Below, in pieces: positions 1 through 23,600 of a stretch of DNA of 64,000 bases (position 1 is the stretch's first letter; each line of letters begins with the position of its first letter). Both the position numbers and the translations under genes were made by a program. The DNA comes from Tubiluchus corallicola (Eukaryota; Priapulida; Priapulimorpha; Priapulimorphida; Tubiluchidae): the NCBI GenBank assembly GCA_030141605.1, contig JAQGDQ010000222.1:248001-312000 (forward strand). The letters run 5' to 3'. The notes beneath the pieces are model-generated. The model ran no database searches, was not told the origin of the DNA, and was given only the letters and a program-made list of their open reading frames with translations.

Positions 1-3000
1 AAACTAGTCTTATCTTACTAGCGTCAAAAACTCTAAATATAGTGTGACAATTAAAGCTACGTAGGCCTAACATTGCTCTATTTAGCGCAATCAGTATCTC
101 ATTAACGAAAGCAGCAAATTTGGACGATTACAGCAGCTTTCTCATTTGTAAATTACTTACACGATCAAACGCTTTAGAGAATTCCATTAAGCAACAACAG
201 ATAGATTATCACTATCTAAATAATTGCTTGATAAGCTCAGAGCTACAGTTTGCGTTAAAAGAAAACACCCCTGTCCCATGCGTTCCATAGTACTGCAACT
301 AGATAACTGGTAGGACACAATGCAGAGATATTTAAGCAACGATAATCAAGTTGTCATCAAGGATTAAAGCTCAGTCAGTTTCTTCTTTCCATCCCATAAT
401 TTTTACGATCACTTTCTATTCGGTGTGATCGTAAAAGTGATATTAAAGGGGGAATATCATGAAAATCAAGTTAAACTTATTTTATAGTTGCCTTCTCCGG
501 GAATAGCTTGGCGAAGTTTTTTAAGCAGTACGTTGTCTAATTAATGAGTAATTAATTTTTTTGTATCTCACCGGAAACGCCATGGAGCTGCACTTACGCC
601 TCTCACCCTGAAAAAATTGAACTAGCGCAGCTCAGGCTGGTGACGTAACAGAGTGTACACGCAGGCTGTTGTGATACTGTCGTACACGACTTGGCTAAAA
701 TAAAGCTGTTGTTACTACATTACAGAATTTGACCTTGGTTGGGATAGGTAGTCAGCTGATAGAAACGATTGTCGTTGCACTCGTTAACATGTTTTCATCA
801 AAAGCGATATTTTACGACCCTCGAAAGTTATAGGTCCATTATAGTATATTCTAATAGAGGTAAACAATCATTGTGCAAAAGGAGGCCTACAGCATATTGT
901 GAAAATTCTTGTGGCGTTAATTGAAAACATCGTCAGCAATACAAGCTGCAAAAGTGTGGGCCTTGGTAACGAAAGTTCTTTTCTTGTAAAACAAGTCCAT
1001 TATAGTAACTTCATTCTGCTAGAAGAATTCATGAATTTGTAAACACAGATAAACTCACTGAAGCATAACTATAATGCTAGTGTGACAATTTTCAATGACA
1101 GCTTCATTTTATCAGCCTTGACAAAAAATATGTGAAGCCCATGGACACATAGACTATAACATATTAGCTGTAGACTTATTAATTAAACATATATGAACAT
1201 TTTTAACTTTGTCGTGTTTCAGTTGTTTAAATCAGTAAGACTTTTATACCAACCAGAACTTTAACCGTTATTCATTAGCTTTTGTTTTTACATGATAACA
1301 TCATGTTGTGTTTATTTTTACACAGCAGTATTATTAAAATATTAGGATTAGATAAAATTCTTGTGGTCAGTTGGTTTTAAATAAAAATTAATAATAAAAT
1401 AATACATTTATTATTAATATAATTATTATCCACTTTTACAAAATAAAAAACTAACGATATAATGTGGTTCGATGACAAAATAATTATTTATTGCATTACA
1501 TGGTGTAACTGTGATATTTTTATTGAAATGGATACAAATCTCGAGATGACTAAACTGCATCGATAAACTATGCACTGGGCTTAAAATGAAACAAAAAAGA
1601 CACTACAAAAAACTACATCTGACTGAATCTCTCCGAAAGTGTAAGCACAATATTTTTAAGACTAGAGTTCATCATGTTCTAAACTCTCGTTTCAAAGCAA
1701 ACAGCCGAGAAATTATCACACAGGTTGTAGGAGTGAATCCAGGCTTTTAGATTGTACTTTCATTGCTTCAATAATTTTCTGTTGCTCATTGGAAACTAAA
1801 TGTTATTATATTTTGGCTTCGTATTTCGATATTTTCTGACTGCTGCATCCCGTCTAATTGCTGAATCCTAGTGTAACACATTCCACAACCGTTTTTCAAT
1901 AAGAATAATCAGACCGATACCGAGCAAATCACGCATTCAATTCACAATAAGCTAATCTTTACCATGATACCGTCACTAGGCATAAACTGGGTAGAAGTAC
2001 TGTATGCTGAACGCTGTTTGTCGATGTAAACAAAAAATACACAAAACAAGAGTTGCGTACAATCGTTCTCCCCTTGGGCATTTTGCCAAGTTTCATCTGT
2101 AGTACGGCAATTTCGCCACCAGAGACGCAGGCGCAGATACATGCTCAATGGCGGCCTAGTCAAATGTTCGTCTTGTGTACAATTTTATCCGAACTTTTGC
2201 CAAGGATTCTTGAACATGAACGTTTCGTGAAGAATGAAGTACGCATTTCTATTCACAATATAATCGCGAGTTATTCCAGCTCAACTTAATTTTGGTGACA
2301 TTCCCCCTTTAACGCATTTACTTATGAGAAAACTGCTGTAATCGTCGAAACTTGCTACTACTGTTAATGACATACTGATTTTATTAAATGGAACAACGTC
2401 AGGCCTACATCGTTTTAATTTTTTCACATTTATTTAGTGTTTATACAATATGTCAACAAGCCTGTAAGATCAAATATTTTAGGCTGTTTAGGCATACAAT
2501 CACTGGCATCGATAAGATCATTATGGGTCGTCTTATGATCGTTCAAAGCGGTTATCCACTTACTCCAGTTGATCATTCGCTGCCGTTGCCAACTGGTTCT
2601 TCAACTGTTGGTGTATCGCGAATTTCGCCCCGGATTTCACTGCATTATAGCGGTTTACAGAGATAATAGTCTATAGAGGCATAAGAAGCAAGCAAAGGTC
2701 AATTTTATTTTAAATATTTACCCTTGGACACTAATACGTCCATAGCCTATACTAATTAGTATCCAAGTCGACGGTTACTATGACACCATATGTTTTTGTA
2801 ACCATATTTTGGAGCCTCGCTAGATACAGGACAACAAAGCTCGATTCAATTCTAACTACAATGTATTGATGACATTGCATACGTTCATTAGATTTCCATA
2901 AAACGGGCACTGACGAAAGAAGACTAAAGCTTTCCCCAACAAGGTAAGTGGTTTCAAAGCCCTTAGCAGTTTAAGTGAGTTCCGCTGGTCCATAGACCAC

Positions 3001-3095
3001 AATGTTAAAATATAATTTTACGGTAACCGTTTGGCACACAACGTTTTCTGTCCTAACATTATTACTGTAAAATATTATCATATCTGTACTTGCAG
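1..3095. other. Non-coding stretch upstream of first recognised channel exon
   Basis: No coding exon is recognised here on either strand. The short open frames are unlike any known family and lack convincing splice sites. The channel gene that follows begins in this window at a loop-F/loop-C exon, so its signal peptide, N-terminal beta strands and Cys-loop exon must lie upstream. This stretch is therefore most likely intron. A donor-like gtaagt occurs near 2943, but the sequence before it does not translate to a Cys-loop. Confidence 0.5.
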
Positions 3096-14207
<11,112 letters not shown>

Positions 14208-17200
14208 GACTTTATAGTCAGTGATAAGGTCGTAGAATTCTGTACAGTAACTTTTTTATGGAGACAGGATAACTCCTATGAACTCGAAAAGCTGAAAATC
14301 TAAAAACAGCGAATGGATTATACCTCTCCAGGAAATACAATTCCTTGAGTTACAAATCATTTATACTCTGCGCTGGGTGTGTATGTACTGTATTATTCCT
14401 CTGAAATGGAACACTCTGTGATGTATGCCCGGTGCGCAAGACCGGCAGCAGAACATTTACTGTTGCAATGCGGAACCATACATGCTATAATAACTGTTAC
14501 GTTGATTGTGAAGTGTCGTCAACTATAATATCAACGTTGTTGCTTCAGCTATATAGGTACAGTGTACAAGGCGCAGTGAATGCTTACCACAAACGTTGGT
14601 TTATTTCACAAGCAATCTTCAAGAAAACATCATACATGTACACGTAGTATTAATGTAAGTTAAGTTTGTATGTTTAGTTTAATTTAGTTTATTACAATCA
14701 GCATATTGAACAGTTATAAAAACGAAAAGTTAGCATTTAGGCCTACCAACAAGTTATAATTATTTTATACAGCAAAATATAACCTGACAAAAAGTTGTAG
14801 CAATAAACTAAACGTTCAAAAAAAACTAGCAATGTCATTAAGTAACAAAATAACGATAATGTTTGAGATTTAAAGAAGTATTTTGAATACTGGAAAAAAT
14901 GCACAAAAATGCGAAGTTTAACTACATGCAGTTGAAAAACAGTACTCATAGTGCTCAGTACAAAAAATGAACTACTTGAGTACCAAACACAGTTTCAGTA
15001 TTTTTGGTTTCATCATTACTGTTACTCGGAACATTTATTTTTGTTTTTAAACTAATTATGTACGTATTACGTGCTACAGTTTAAACCAATTTTTTTCTTA
15101 AAAAGTCATGCATTAGTAACGATGACGTTTAGATTAATGTTGTTGAATAGAGAAAGTGAGTTACAGAACAGCGTTGTTGCTGTTGTTATATAACAATAAA
15201 AACACAGTGATCAAGTCATCCTTGCATGACACCATCACACAAACACAGATGCAATTAAACTTATAATTAATGTGTTGTGTTATAGTTAAATATTTAGCCT
15301 TTGCCTGTTATATTTGCATTGCTACAAAAAGTGTTGTTACTAATAATTAGAGTGCGTTACAAAATTTAGTGTAAAACACAATGCAATTTGATAGCAGCTC
15401 AGCGTCGCCAAGTACTGATTTCTTTCTTACGCGTCTTTGTGCAGATTTCTTTTGTACGCTAACAAACATCTATGTTAATGATATATTATTATTAATTTTG
15501 TTCAAAAATGATATCAATGATTGTATCTATATGTTCGTAATATGTTTGTTAGCAAAACTTTACTTATACCCTGTGTAAAATCACTTGCAGTGCCTAATAT
15601 GTTGTTACACAGTATGCTTTCTTTATAAGATATTTCGTGCTTTTTTAGTCAAGTAACATCGGCCAGTTGCTTTGTAAATACCATTACGACAGGTGTAATA
15701 ATGATACTAAATTTCTGATTCATGTTGATAGTGCTGTTTCATTGTTTTTATAAGTAATAACTGTAGGCAGCACACGAAGCTCTAAGATTTGCTAACTTTA
15801 ATCACTTTTATTGTCAATTGCTTCTTCCAACCAAAAATAATCAGATAACAAAGTTTCTATGTTAAAAAACTTTGGATGGAAGAAGCAATTGACACTAAAA
15901 TTTTGTGTCACACAACCACATATCCCAGTAATTACATTAATAAGTTTATCAGCTATTTAATGATTTATTGACCACAACATGTCTGTACTTTTTATTACTG
16001 TCATTGTATTTCTTTTCATTAGTTAATTTTAGTAGTATGATTGATACATTTAAAAAATTCATCACCTAATACTTTACGAAAAAGTTATGGCATGAAACAG
16101 GTAACTTGAAGATGATAAACCACTCGAGCTCTTGTTCTGAAAAGACAATCACCATTTCTAGTGGCAAATTGATACCTTCCAAAACTGATAAAGAACAATA
16201 TTATTTATTATCTAACTACACAGTTTTCAAAGCAAAAAAAAAATGAATTTACTGAGAGAGTGACTTGAAAATTATACTTAACAGGCTTTTTATACCATCA
16301 GATTTAACCAGTTTTTACATTCTTAAAGTGCCTTAAGGTGAGAAAAGTGAGATGCCAGTACTATTACAAGAAGCAATAATGAAAGAAGACATCAAAATTC
16401 GAGCAACACAGTTAAGTATGAGACTACACTTAAATCTGCATTATATTAAAGCAGGAATTAAAAATAATAACAATTATTAAAAATAATATTTTATATTAGT
16501 TTACGTATATATAAACAATTGCAATTGTATACAGGCCCTTCAAAAAATATCCATTTTTTTTACAATATTGAAAACAAAATATGCAACAATATTTAATTGT
16601 TAGAAGCAAATTAACAATATCCATAGTAATTTACTTTAAAAACAAAGAATGTGGAATTTTAATCTTACAAACATACAATAAATAAATACAGTCTTATCCT
16701 CCAATATATACAGAACCAGAAAATATAATACAGCCCATGGGTACACAACACATCTTCACAACTAGCCAACAGTTTGCTTAAAATTACTTGCATTGCTGAC
16801 TGCTGTTTTCAATACAGAGAAACTCAAAATCTTACAGATACATAAAATTAAAAGTGTGTTTACATAATCATTTTAATTGTTCTTTTATCTGGGCAAATGT
16901 CTATACAAGCCATAGACCTACAGCCATATTGGATACAATGACAGAGTGAGTGAATCAAAAGAGTATTGTGGACTAGTTTGCTCTTCTAAAACATAATATG
17001 GCAAAACTTAATTCGACATTTCTTATGTTTCTTAACACAGATCACACAAGATCATAAAACAGACAAGAAAATCACAAGGAAGCGATGCGACACAGCTTTT
17101 TGAATTAAGTTTTCTACTCAACGAAAACGTTGTAACTATCAAGCAATTAGCAAACTCACAGTTGGCATGTTTCAGCAATGAAAATACTGTAGAAAATATT

Positions 17201-17655
17201 TGTAAAAAGTTTAGATCATTTTATAAAACTCAATAGAAGACCTATACATTCTACCACAACAGTGAAAACTCAAGCTTTCAACTTCAAGCTATACAAAATA
17301 GTTAAGTTAGTATTGGCATAGCAACTGGAAAACTGCATATTAATTTATTAAGTAAAAATTAAAAATCGACTGACTGGTCAGTTAAAACAAAGTCATACAA
17401 ATAATAATGCTGTCTTAAAAAATAGTTTTTAGGGAGTGGCTTGGTTGACAAAAAACAACAGCTGTTGTTTACTTAGATACACATACAACAAAAACTTGAC
17501 AGACATCATTTGACAAGCAAGAAGAGTATGCCTAAAAGGCAAAAAATTGACCAAATTAGACCTCCAATGGATTCATTACTGACGGGTTTAATAAAGACTC
17601 ACAAGTGCAAAGTGTCATCATGATACATCATCATCTCAAATAGCCAAAATTATGT
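14208..17655. other. Convergent intergenic region (channel 3' end and NAGA 3' end)
   Basis: This region holds both 3' UTRs. Candidate poly(A) signals are AATAAA near 14803 on the plus strand for the channel, and TTTATT at 17344-17349 (AATAAA on the minus strand) for the glycosidase. A strong hairpin sits at 15812-15894. No coding sequence is recognised. Confidence 0.5.
15812..15894. other. Long near-perfect inverted repeat (hairpin)
   Basis: The arms 15812-15835 (starting TGTCAATTGCTTCTTCCA) and 15871-15894 are complementary over 24 nt with a single A-A mismatch, separated by 35 nt. Weaker pairing extends the arms outward by several bases (ttttat against ctaaaa). The size suits a miRNA precursor, but a small fold-back element is equally possible. 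Confidence 0.55.
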
Positions 17656-20600
17656 TCACAGTACATTATGATCTAGCGGTAGTATTGTAGCTACAATCAT
17701 CACAACTCCTGTAGGATTTACTCGGCACTTAAACATATCACCTGGATGCATGTAACCATAGTCGTGTTGATGAAATATCTCTTCCACATGGTAACCACGA
17801 GGATTTCTCAACCCAATATCTCGCAGGCTAGCTGTAAATTTGATTGGAGTTCCATCATCACGTAGATTTAGAAAGACCACTGCGAAACTGCCACGTGGAA
17901 CGATCGGTCGAACCCAGACCTGGACTCCTTGTCTCTAAAAAAGTATAACAACAAAACGATAACTATTAACTGACATCGATAAACAAGATTATCATTAAAA
18001 TGACATGGACACAACAGACATTTCAAGCATGTTTATCACTTGACTATGCCTGGTCCACTGCAGATTATTCAGGCATGACTGGGCAGTTTCACATTTTGGC
18101 TCCTCTCATTCATTTAAGCAATCTCAGCTTTCTATTCAGACAATTGTCTAATCCCCTGTCCAAGTGTTCACTATGCATGTTTTGCAACTCTAGCTTCATA
18201 GTTTTAGAGTTATTCAAGTTTACACATTTTACCTTCTATCAAAGAGTTTGCAAATATTTTTAGCAAAGTGGAATAAAGTAATAGATAGTCACGGCATAGC
18301 CAGGTTCTAAGGTTAGGAGGAGCAAGCACATAAAAAAGGCACCATGACACATGAAGCAACTATATGTTTGTCTATGCCACAATAGACAGTATCAGTGTGT
18401 GACAAAAATGTAGTTAGATTTAGGGCAATTTGATCTTGGTCCAATCAGTCAATCTTGACAAATAAGTTCCATAAATGCATGCTAATTTCAAAAACATGGA
18501 AGACAAAATTGTCAAATAAAGTAATAAGGCAAGTTAAAAAGGCACCAATTTTGAAAAAATGTGCTCAGGGAAAATATGATTTTCCAAAGAAATGACAACT
18601 ACTCTAAACACGGTAATACTTACACTGAAAACTCGTCTTCCCTGGACCCCTAGTGGATCCTGATTGACTGCTATAACTTTTTTGTTGAGCAAAATCCTTT
18701 TATCTTCCTCGCTAATTTGCCTAAGATCATTCGACATGAACAGTGGTGCAGCAAAGATGGCCCACATGGCAAACTGAGTTTTACACTGTTCGTGGCTTAA
18801 TCCAAAGTTTCCTAATAGCAACTGAAATCGAAAACCAAGATTAAAATTAAAATGCCTGATGTTTCTGAAGCATGTTAGTATGACAAATATCACCAGTTGA
18901 GCAAAGAATCCGAAACAGTGAGGTTAACTGAGAAACGAGCCAAAAATAAGTTTATATTTCATCAACAAATATTACATGCAGCAGTCAGGTTTTCCTACAT
19001 TTCCTGGGGGCTCCAGCAAAAATATTGACAAAGCTATGTTCATTCCTACATATATGATTAGGTAGCACAATTAACAAAACAGTTCTGTCATGTTAACAAC
19101 TTATCTTTAGTAACAAAAGTAATGATCCAGGTTCCACCTCTTGGTGTGTTGGATTTCTAAATCTGAACAAGCTCACCATATCTGGATCATTCCAATGACC
19201 TGGACCTGCTATCTTGGCAAGTAATTCTTGGTTGTCTCCATAAAATTCAATAATGTGATAAATACTCTTCCAACTATCATCTATATCATGGTACATTCTC
19301 CACATATTGCAGTGCTCAGGCAACTGTGTCCAATTGAACTGTTTCAGCAAAAAGTAAAATAGGGTGTATGACAGAGAATTCACAAAAATTGTGCAAATAT
19401 ACAACCTGTTCACTAAATACTAATAACAATTTCCTAAGTACATGGTAATAACTGCCGACTTCAACATAAAAGCAAAAATCAATAATCTCGCCTTTCACAA
19501 CTATACCATTTATAACTAGTTATGTGCCATGTTGGTCATTAAGTAATGATTTCCAAATTAATTATAATATCATTTTATAGTACCAATACGTCTGCAAGAT
19601 CAAATTTTCTTAAAAGAATGAATAGGTTAGCTTTAATTAAAGCAATGGCCAAGTCTCTCGGGAAGTTGATCTCATTTTGATATCTGAGAAAAATGTTAGA
19701 TAGTTTCAGAAATGACAAGTGTCTCATGTAACTAGTAAAACAAATTTAAAGTCGCGATCATGCTCATTTTGAACAAAACACGGCACCATTCAGTTACCAT
19801 ACAATATAAATACTTATTCTGCCAGGTGTTTCAGCAATCTTTTCTTGACTTACAGAGCAATCTCTATAAACTATGTAACTCACTCTACACCTACTATATA
19901 CTTGCAAGTTTGCATGCGCATCTGAAAGTCAACAAAAATCTGTTAAGTAATTATTTACACAATTAATATACACTACTTACTCATTTTAAAGTATAATTCT
20001 GGGGATTAAAACTACGTAACAACTTTAAATTTGGTCATAATTGATCCAGTGACTAAGTTTTACATAAACAAAGTTAAATACACTGCTAGAATAATGGAAC
20101 TTCTGGGTGTAGAAATTTTGCAAGGCATACCTTCACCACAGCTTGTCTTTGCAGCATTCACACTGCCTAGCAGGCAGCAGCTTACGTCATTTTTTTCAAA
20201 TATGCTGGTAGCGATATTCGTTTGGCAGGAATTAAGAAATATTTATATTTCTTTTCCTTTTTTAAGCAAGGCATTTTATGTGCATATATTACGTGGTGAT
20301 TTCAATATTTTAATTGTATATTAAAATGCAGTAAATATAGTTTCGAGGATTGTTTTTCCATTAAGAAGATGAAGAAATCACACGCAGTTGAAAAATTAAG
20401 TTCAATGTACTTACAGGTTTTCCAGCAGCAAAAAAGTAATAAGGCCAGCTGCAGGAGTAAACCATGGGACGACCAGTTTTGTTTAATGCTTTTCCCATTT
20501 CAGGATATGCTATAATAAAACGTGGATTATATATCTCATTACAAATGAAAAAATAAGAAACAACATTTTTGATTTGAAATAAAAGAAGAAAAAGAAATTT

Positions 20601-23600
20601 TTAAGTACCAAAAAGTTCTATACAAAGTTATATTACTTAGCATTATGCTTACCTGTTTGAAAGACTTATATAAATATATAACTGGAAAAGAAAATTCTTC
20701 GAAAATTAAAAAGCTTATGCCATCTGTTAAAACATCACTGGTTCACTATCCCAGTGTGCAATACTGGTTTATCAGAAAACATATTATTAATCTTACTGAT
20801 GCTCAAGTGAAAAAATTTATATTTTTGCTTAATCAACGAAACAAATGCTACAAATGCTCTAATTCTTTTTTGAAATAAGCAATGCTATCTGAACTTGTTT
20901 CCAATGACTAACCATTGAAATAGCTACCTTACTGCTAAGACAAGTTCCATATACAATAAGACAGCATATATGTGATACAAAATTTCAATGCAAATTTTTT
21001 AGCTTCTTGTAAAAGTTCTTTTGTCCTTTAAACCAAATACCTTTATCTAGTTTCCAATGCTCCGTAAAGCAGCCATCATACTTGAACATGTCTACTCCCC
21101 AACTTGCAAAAGCAGCTGCATCTTTCTGGATGTAGTTCCAACTTCCTGGATATCCCATACATGTTTTATCCCCAACAGCTTCATACATTCCATACAAAAG
21201 ACCTTTGGAATGAATCTGTCCAAAAACATGAATGCAGTGTTGGTACATGAATGTTATAATAAGGATATATTATAGAGTCCAAATTTGTGTCAGGCCAAGT
21301 TTTGTTTTCAAATAGCTACAGATAAAGCACCTTTGTGATGATGCAGACAAAAGTGCCTCACTGCAAAACAGACAGATCTAAGTAGGCTCTTAAAGTTAGA
21401 ACTGGTGCTCTTCTAGAGCCAATTTTTTACAATAGACTGCATAAATGTCTGCAGCCCTGTAATCAGCAGGACTGCATATGCAAACGATAAAGTCTGTAAA
21501 CTTTCAGTCCTGAAGTTTATAGCATGACATGTACAATTATGCATTATAATTCTCTGCTACATCACATGGCATAATTGCTAGATTACTGCAACAAGAAAAC
21601 AGTTTTAGAAATCGGAAATTCAATTCAATTCAATTCATATTTATTTGTCTCATCCAATTCAACAGAATGTTTGCTTAAATATGGTTAGTTCACCTTAGAA
21701 AATAAACAGACACTTTCAGCTATGAAACATTTGAAATCAGGGCTGCTAGCCTGTTTTTGCAAGGGGAATGTCTTAATGATAACAGCATGTGATTAGCTAC
21801 TTGGTTTAATAAAAAATCTGAAATTATGCTTTACAAGTAATTATGCAATTATCATTGTAAATTCATATAAAATTAACAAAAATAATTTTATTTACGTACG
21901 TAATCCCCCAAAGCTTTCATGCCATTTGGGAATCTCTTCCCGTCAGGCACCAAGTTTCCACCACGGTTCCGGCTCTTCTCCATATAGCAATCATCTACAT
22001 TGACGTAAATGTAGCCAGCATCCTTATAACCATCTTCGGCAAGTCGGTCAGCCATATCCATAAACAAACTCTCACTGGAATCAAATGTAAATGCTTAACT
22101 GTTTATGGCAGTAAAATTGCGGAAACTGCACAACTAGCAAACAGCAGTAGCTGCATTTAGCTAGTGACAGGAAGGACATTCCAATGACCTGGACCTGCCA
22201 TCTTGGCAAGTAATTCTTGGTTGTCTCCATAAAATTCAATAATGTGATAACTACTCTTCCAACTATCATCTATATCATGGTACATTCTCCACATATTGCA
22301 GTGCTCAGGCAACTGTGTCCAATTGAACTGTTTCAGCAAAAAGTAAAATAGGGAGTATGACAGAGAATTCACAAAAATTGTGCAAATATACAACCTGTAA
22401 CATGGAATCAAATGTAAATGCTTAACTGTTTATGGCAGTAAAATTGCAGAAACTGCACAACTAGCAAACAGCAGTAGCTGCATTTAGCTAGTGACAGGAA
22501 GGAAATTCAAATTAATAATAAATCTCATATAAATAATAATCTATTTCTTTTGTTTAAAGGAAGACTGGACTCAATCTCATTTTAATTTACTGTCCAAAAT
22601 ATACATTTTCCTGCCTATAAAAGTTAACAATTGTTCCTTATATTTGAATAATTAGCTTAGAAAGTTAATTAACGGCAACCGAACACAGCTATTGCTTATG
22701 TCAGAAACTAACCACAGTTTGTGCAATGGCAGGCGTCTTCCCTTGCGTGCCAAGCACATTTGCATAGGTGTTACAGTACTGCTTAAATGCATGATGTCAC
22801 GAAAAATGTGCTTTACATCATATGACATCATGAAACTAACACAGCAGTTCATGATCATGGTTATCACGGTACCGCCTTCTATTTGTGGGCCATGCGCACG
22901 TGACAAAAAGGCGCCGCTGCCAATCTTGGTAGCTTCACTGAGCCGCGCAAAGCTTTGAAAGTTTAACGAAATTTGAGGATCCGAGGTAATTATTATTTAA
23001 TCTAAGCTTTGATTTAAAATAAGCTATTGTAGTTTTCAATATTTTAGAGCATTCTTTATTCTGGACTCGTGTTTACACAATCATCCGGTTTTCCTTTAAG
23101 TTATGCAAAAAAATGTGAGCCACTAAGTCAAACTTGTGTGTCTTCTAAAAACTTGCTTTTTTCAGCATTTAGACAAAAGATTATGGTATGATTTAGCACA
23201 AATTTTCAACTTGTAAAAAGAGAGTTCAAAAGCTAGTTATACGTTTCTAACAGTGCTAATTAAATGGCTGTATGTACTTTCATGCTCCAAATAAAAAGTT
23301 TCTAGTCAAAACCGAAATGGAATAAATTCATGAAAACTGGAATGAATAACTGGATATTAATTTTAAAATTACCTTATACAGTTGTAAGGATCAGTATCAC
23401 AATCCGTTCCACAGCGAAAACGCTCCCATGCTAGCCAACCCATAGGCGGTGTCCTGGCCAGGCCATTTTCAAGTGCCAATGCCCGTAAAGATAAACAGAT
23501 GTTTAACAATACAATGACCAGCCACCTACATGAAAGTGATAATTAAAAGTGTTAAAGGTAAGCCAACCGTTAATGGATATTTCTAGTGTAGTACAGTCAT

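Noticed and set aside
2870-2946. Possible Cys-loop exon before a gtaagt donor
   Set aside because: The translation lacks the C-x-F/Y-P-x-D-x-x-x-C pattern and the frame is interrupted by stops.
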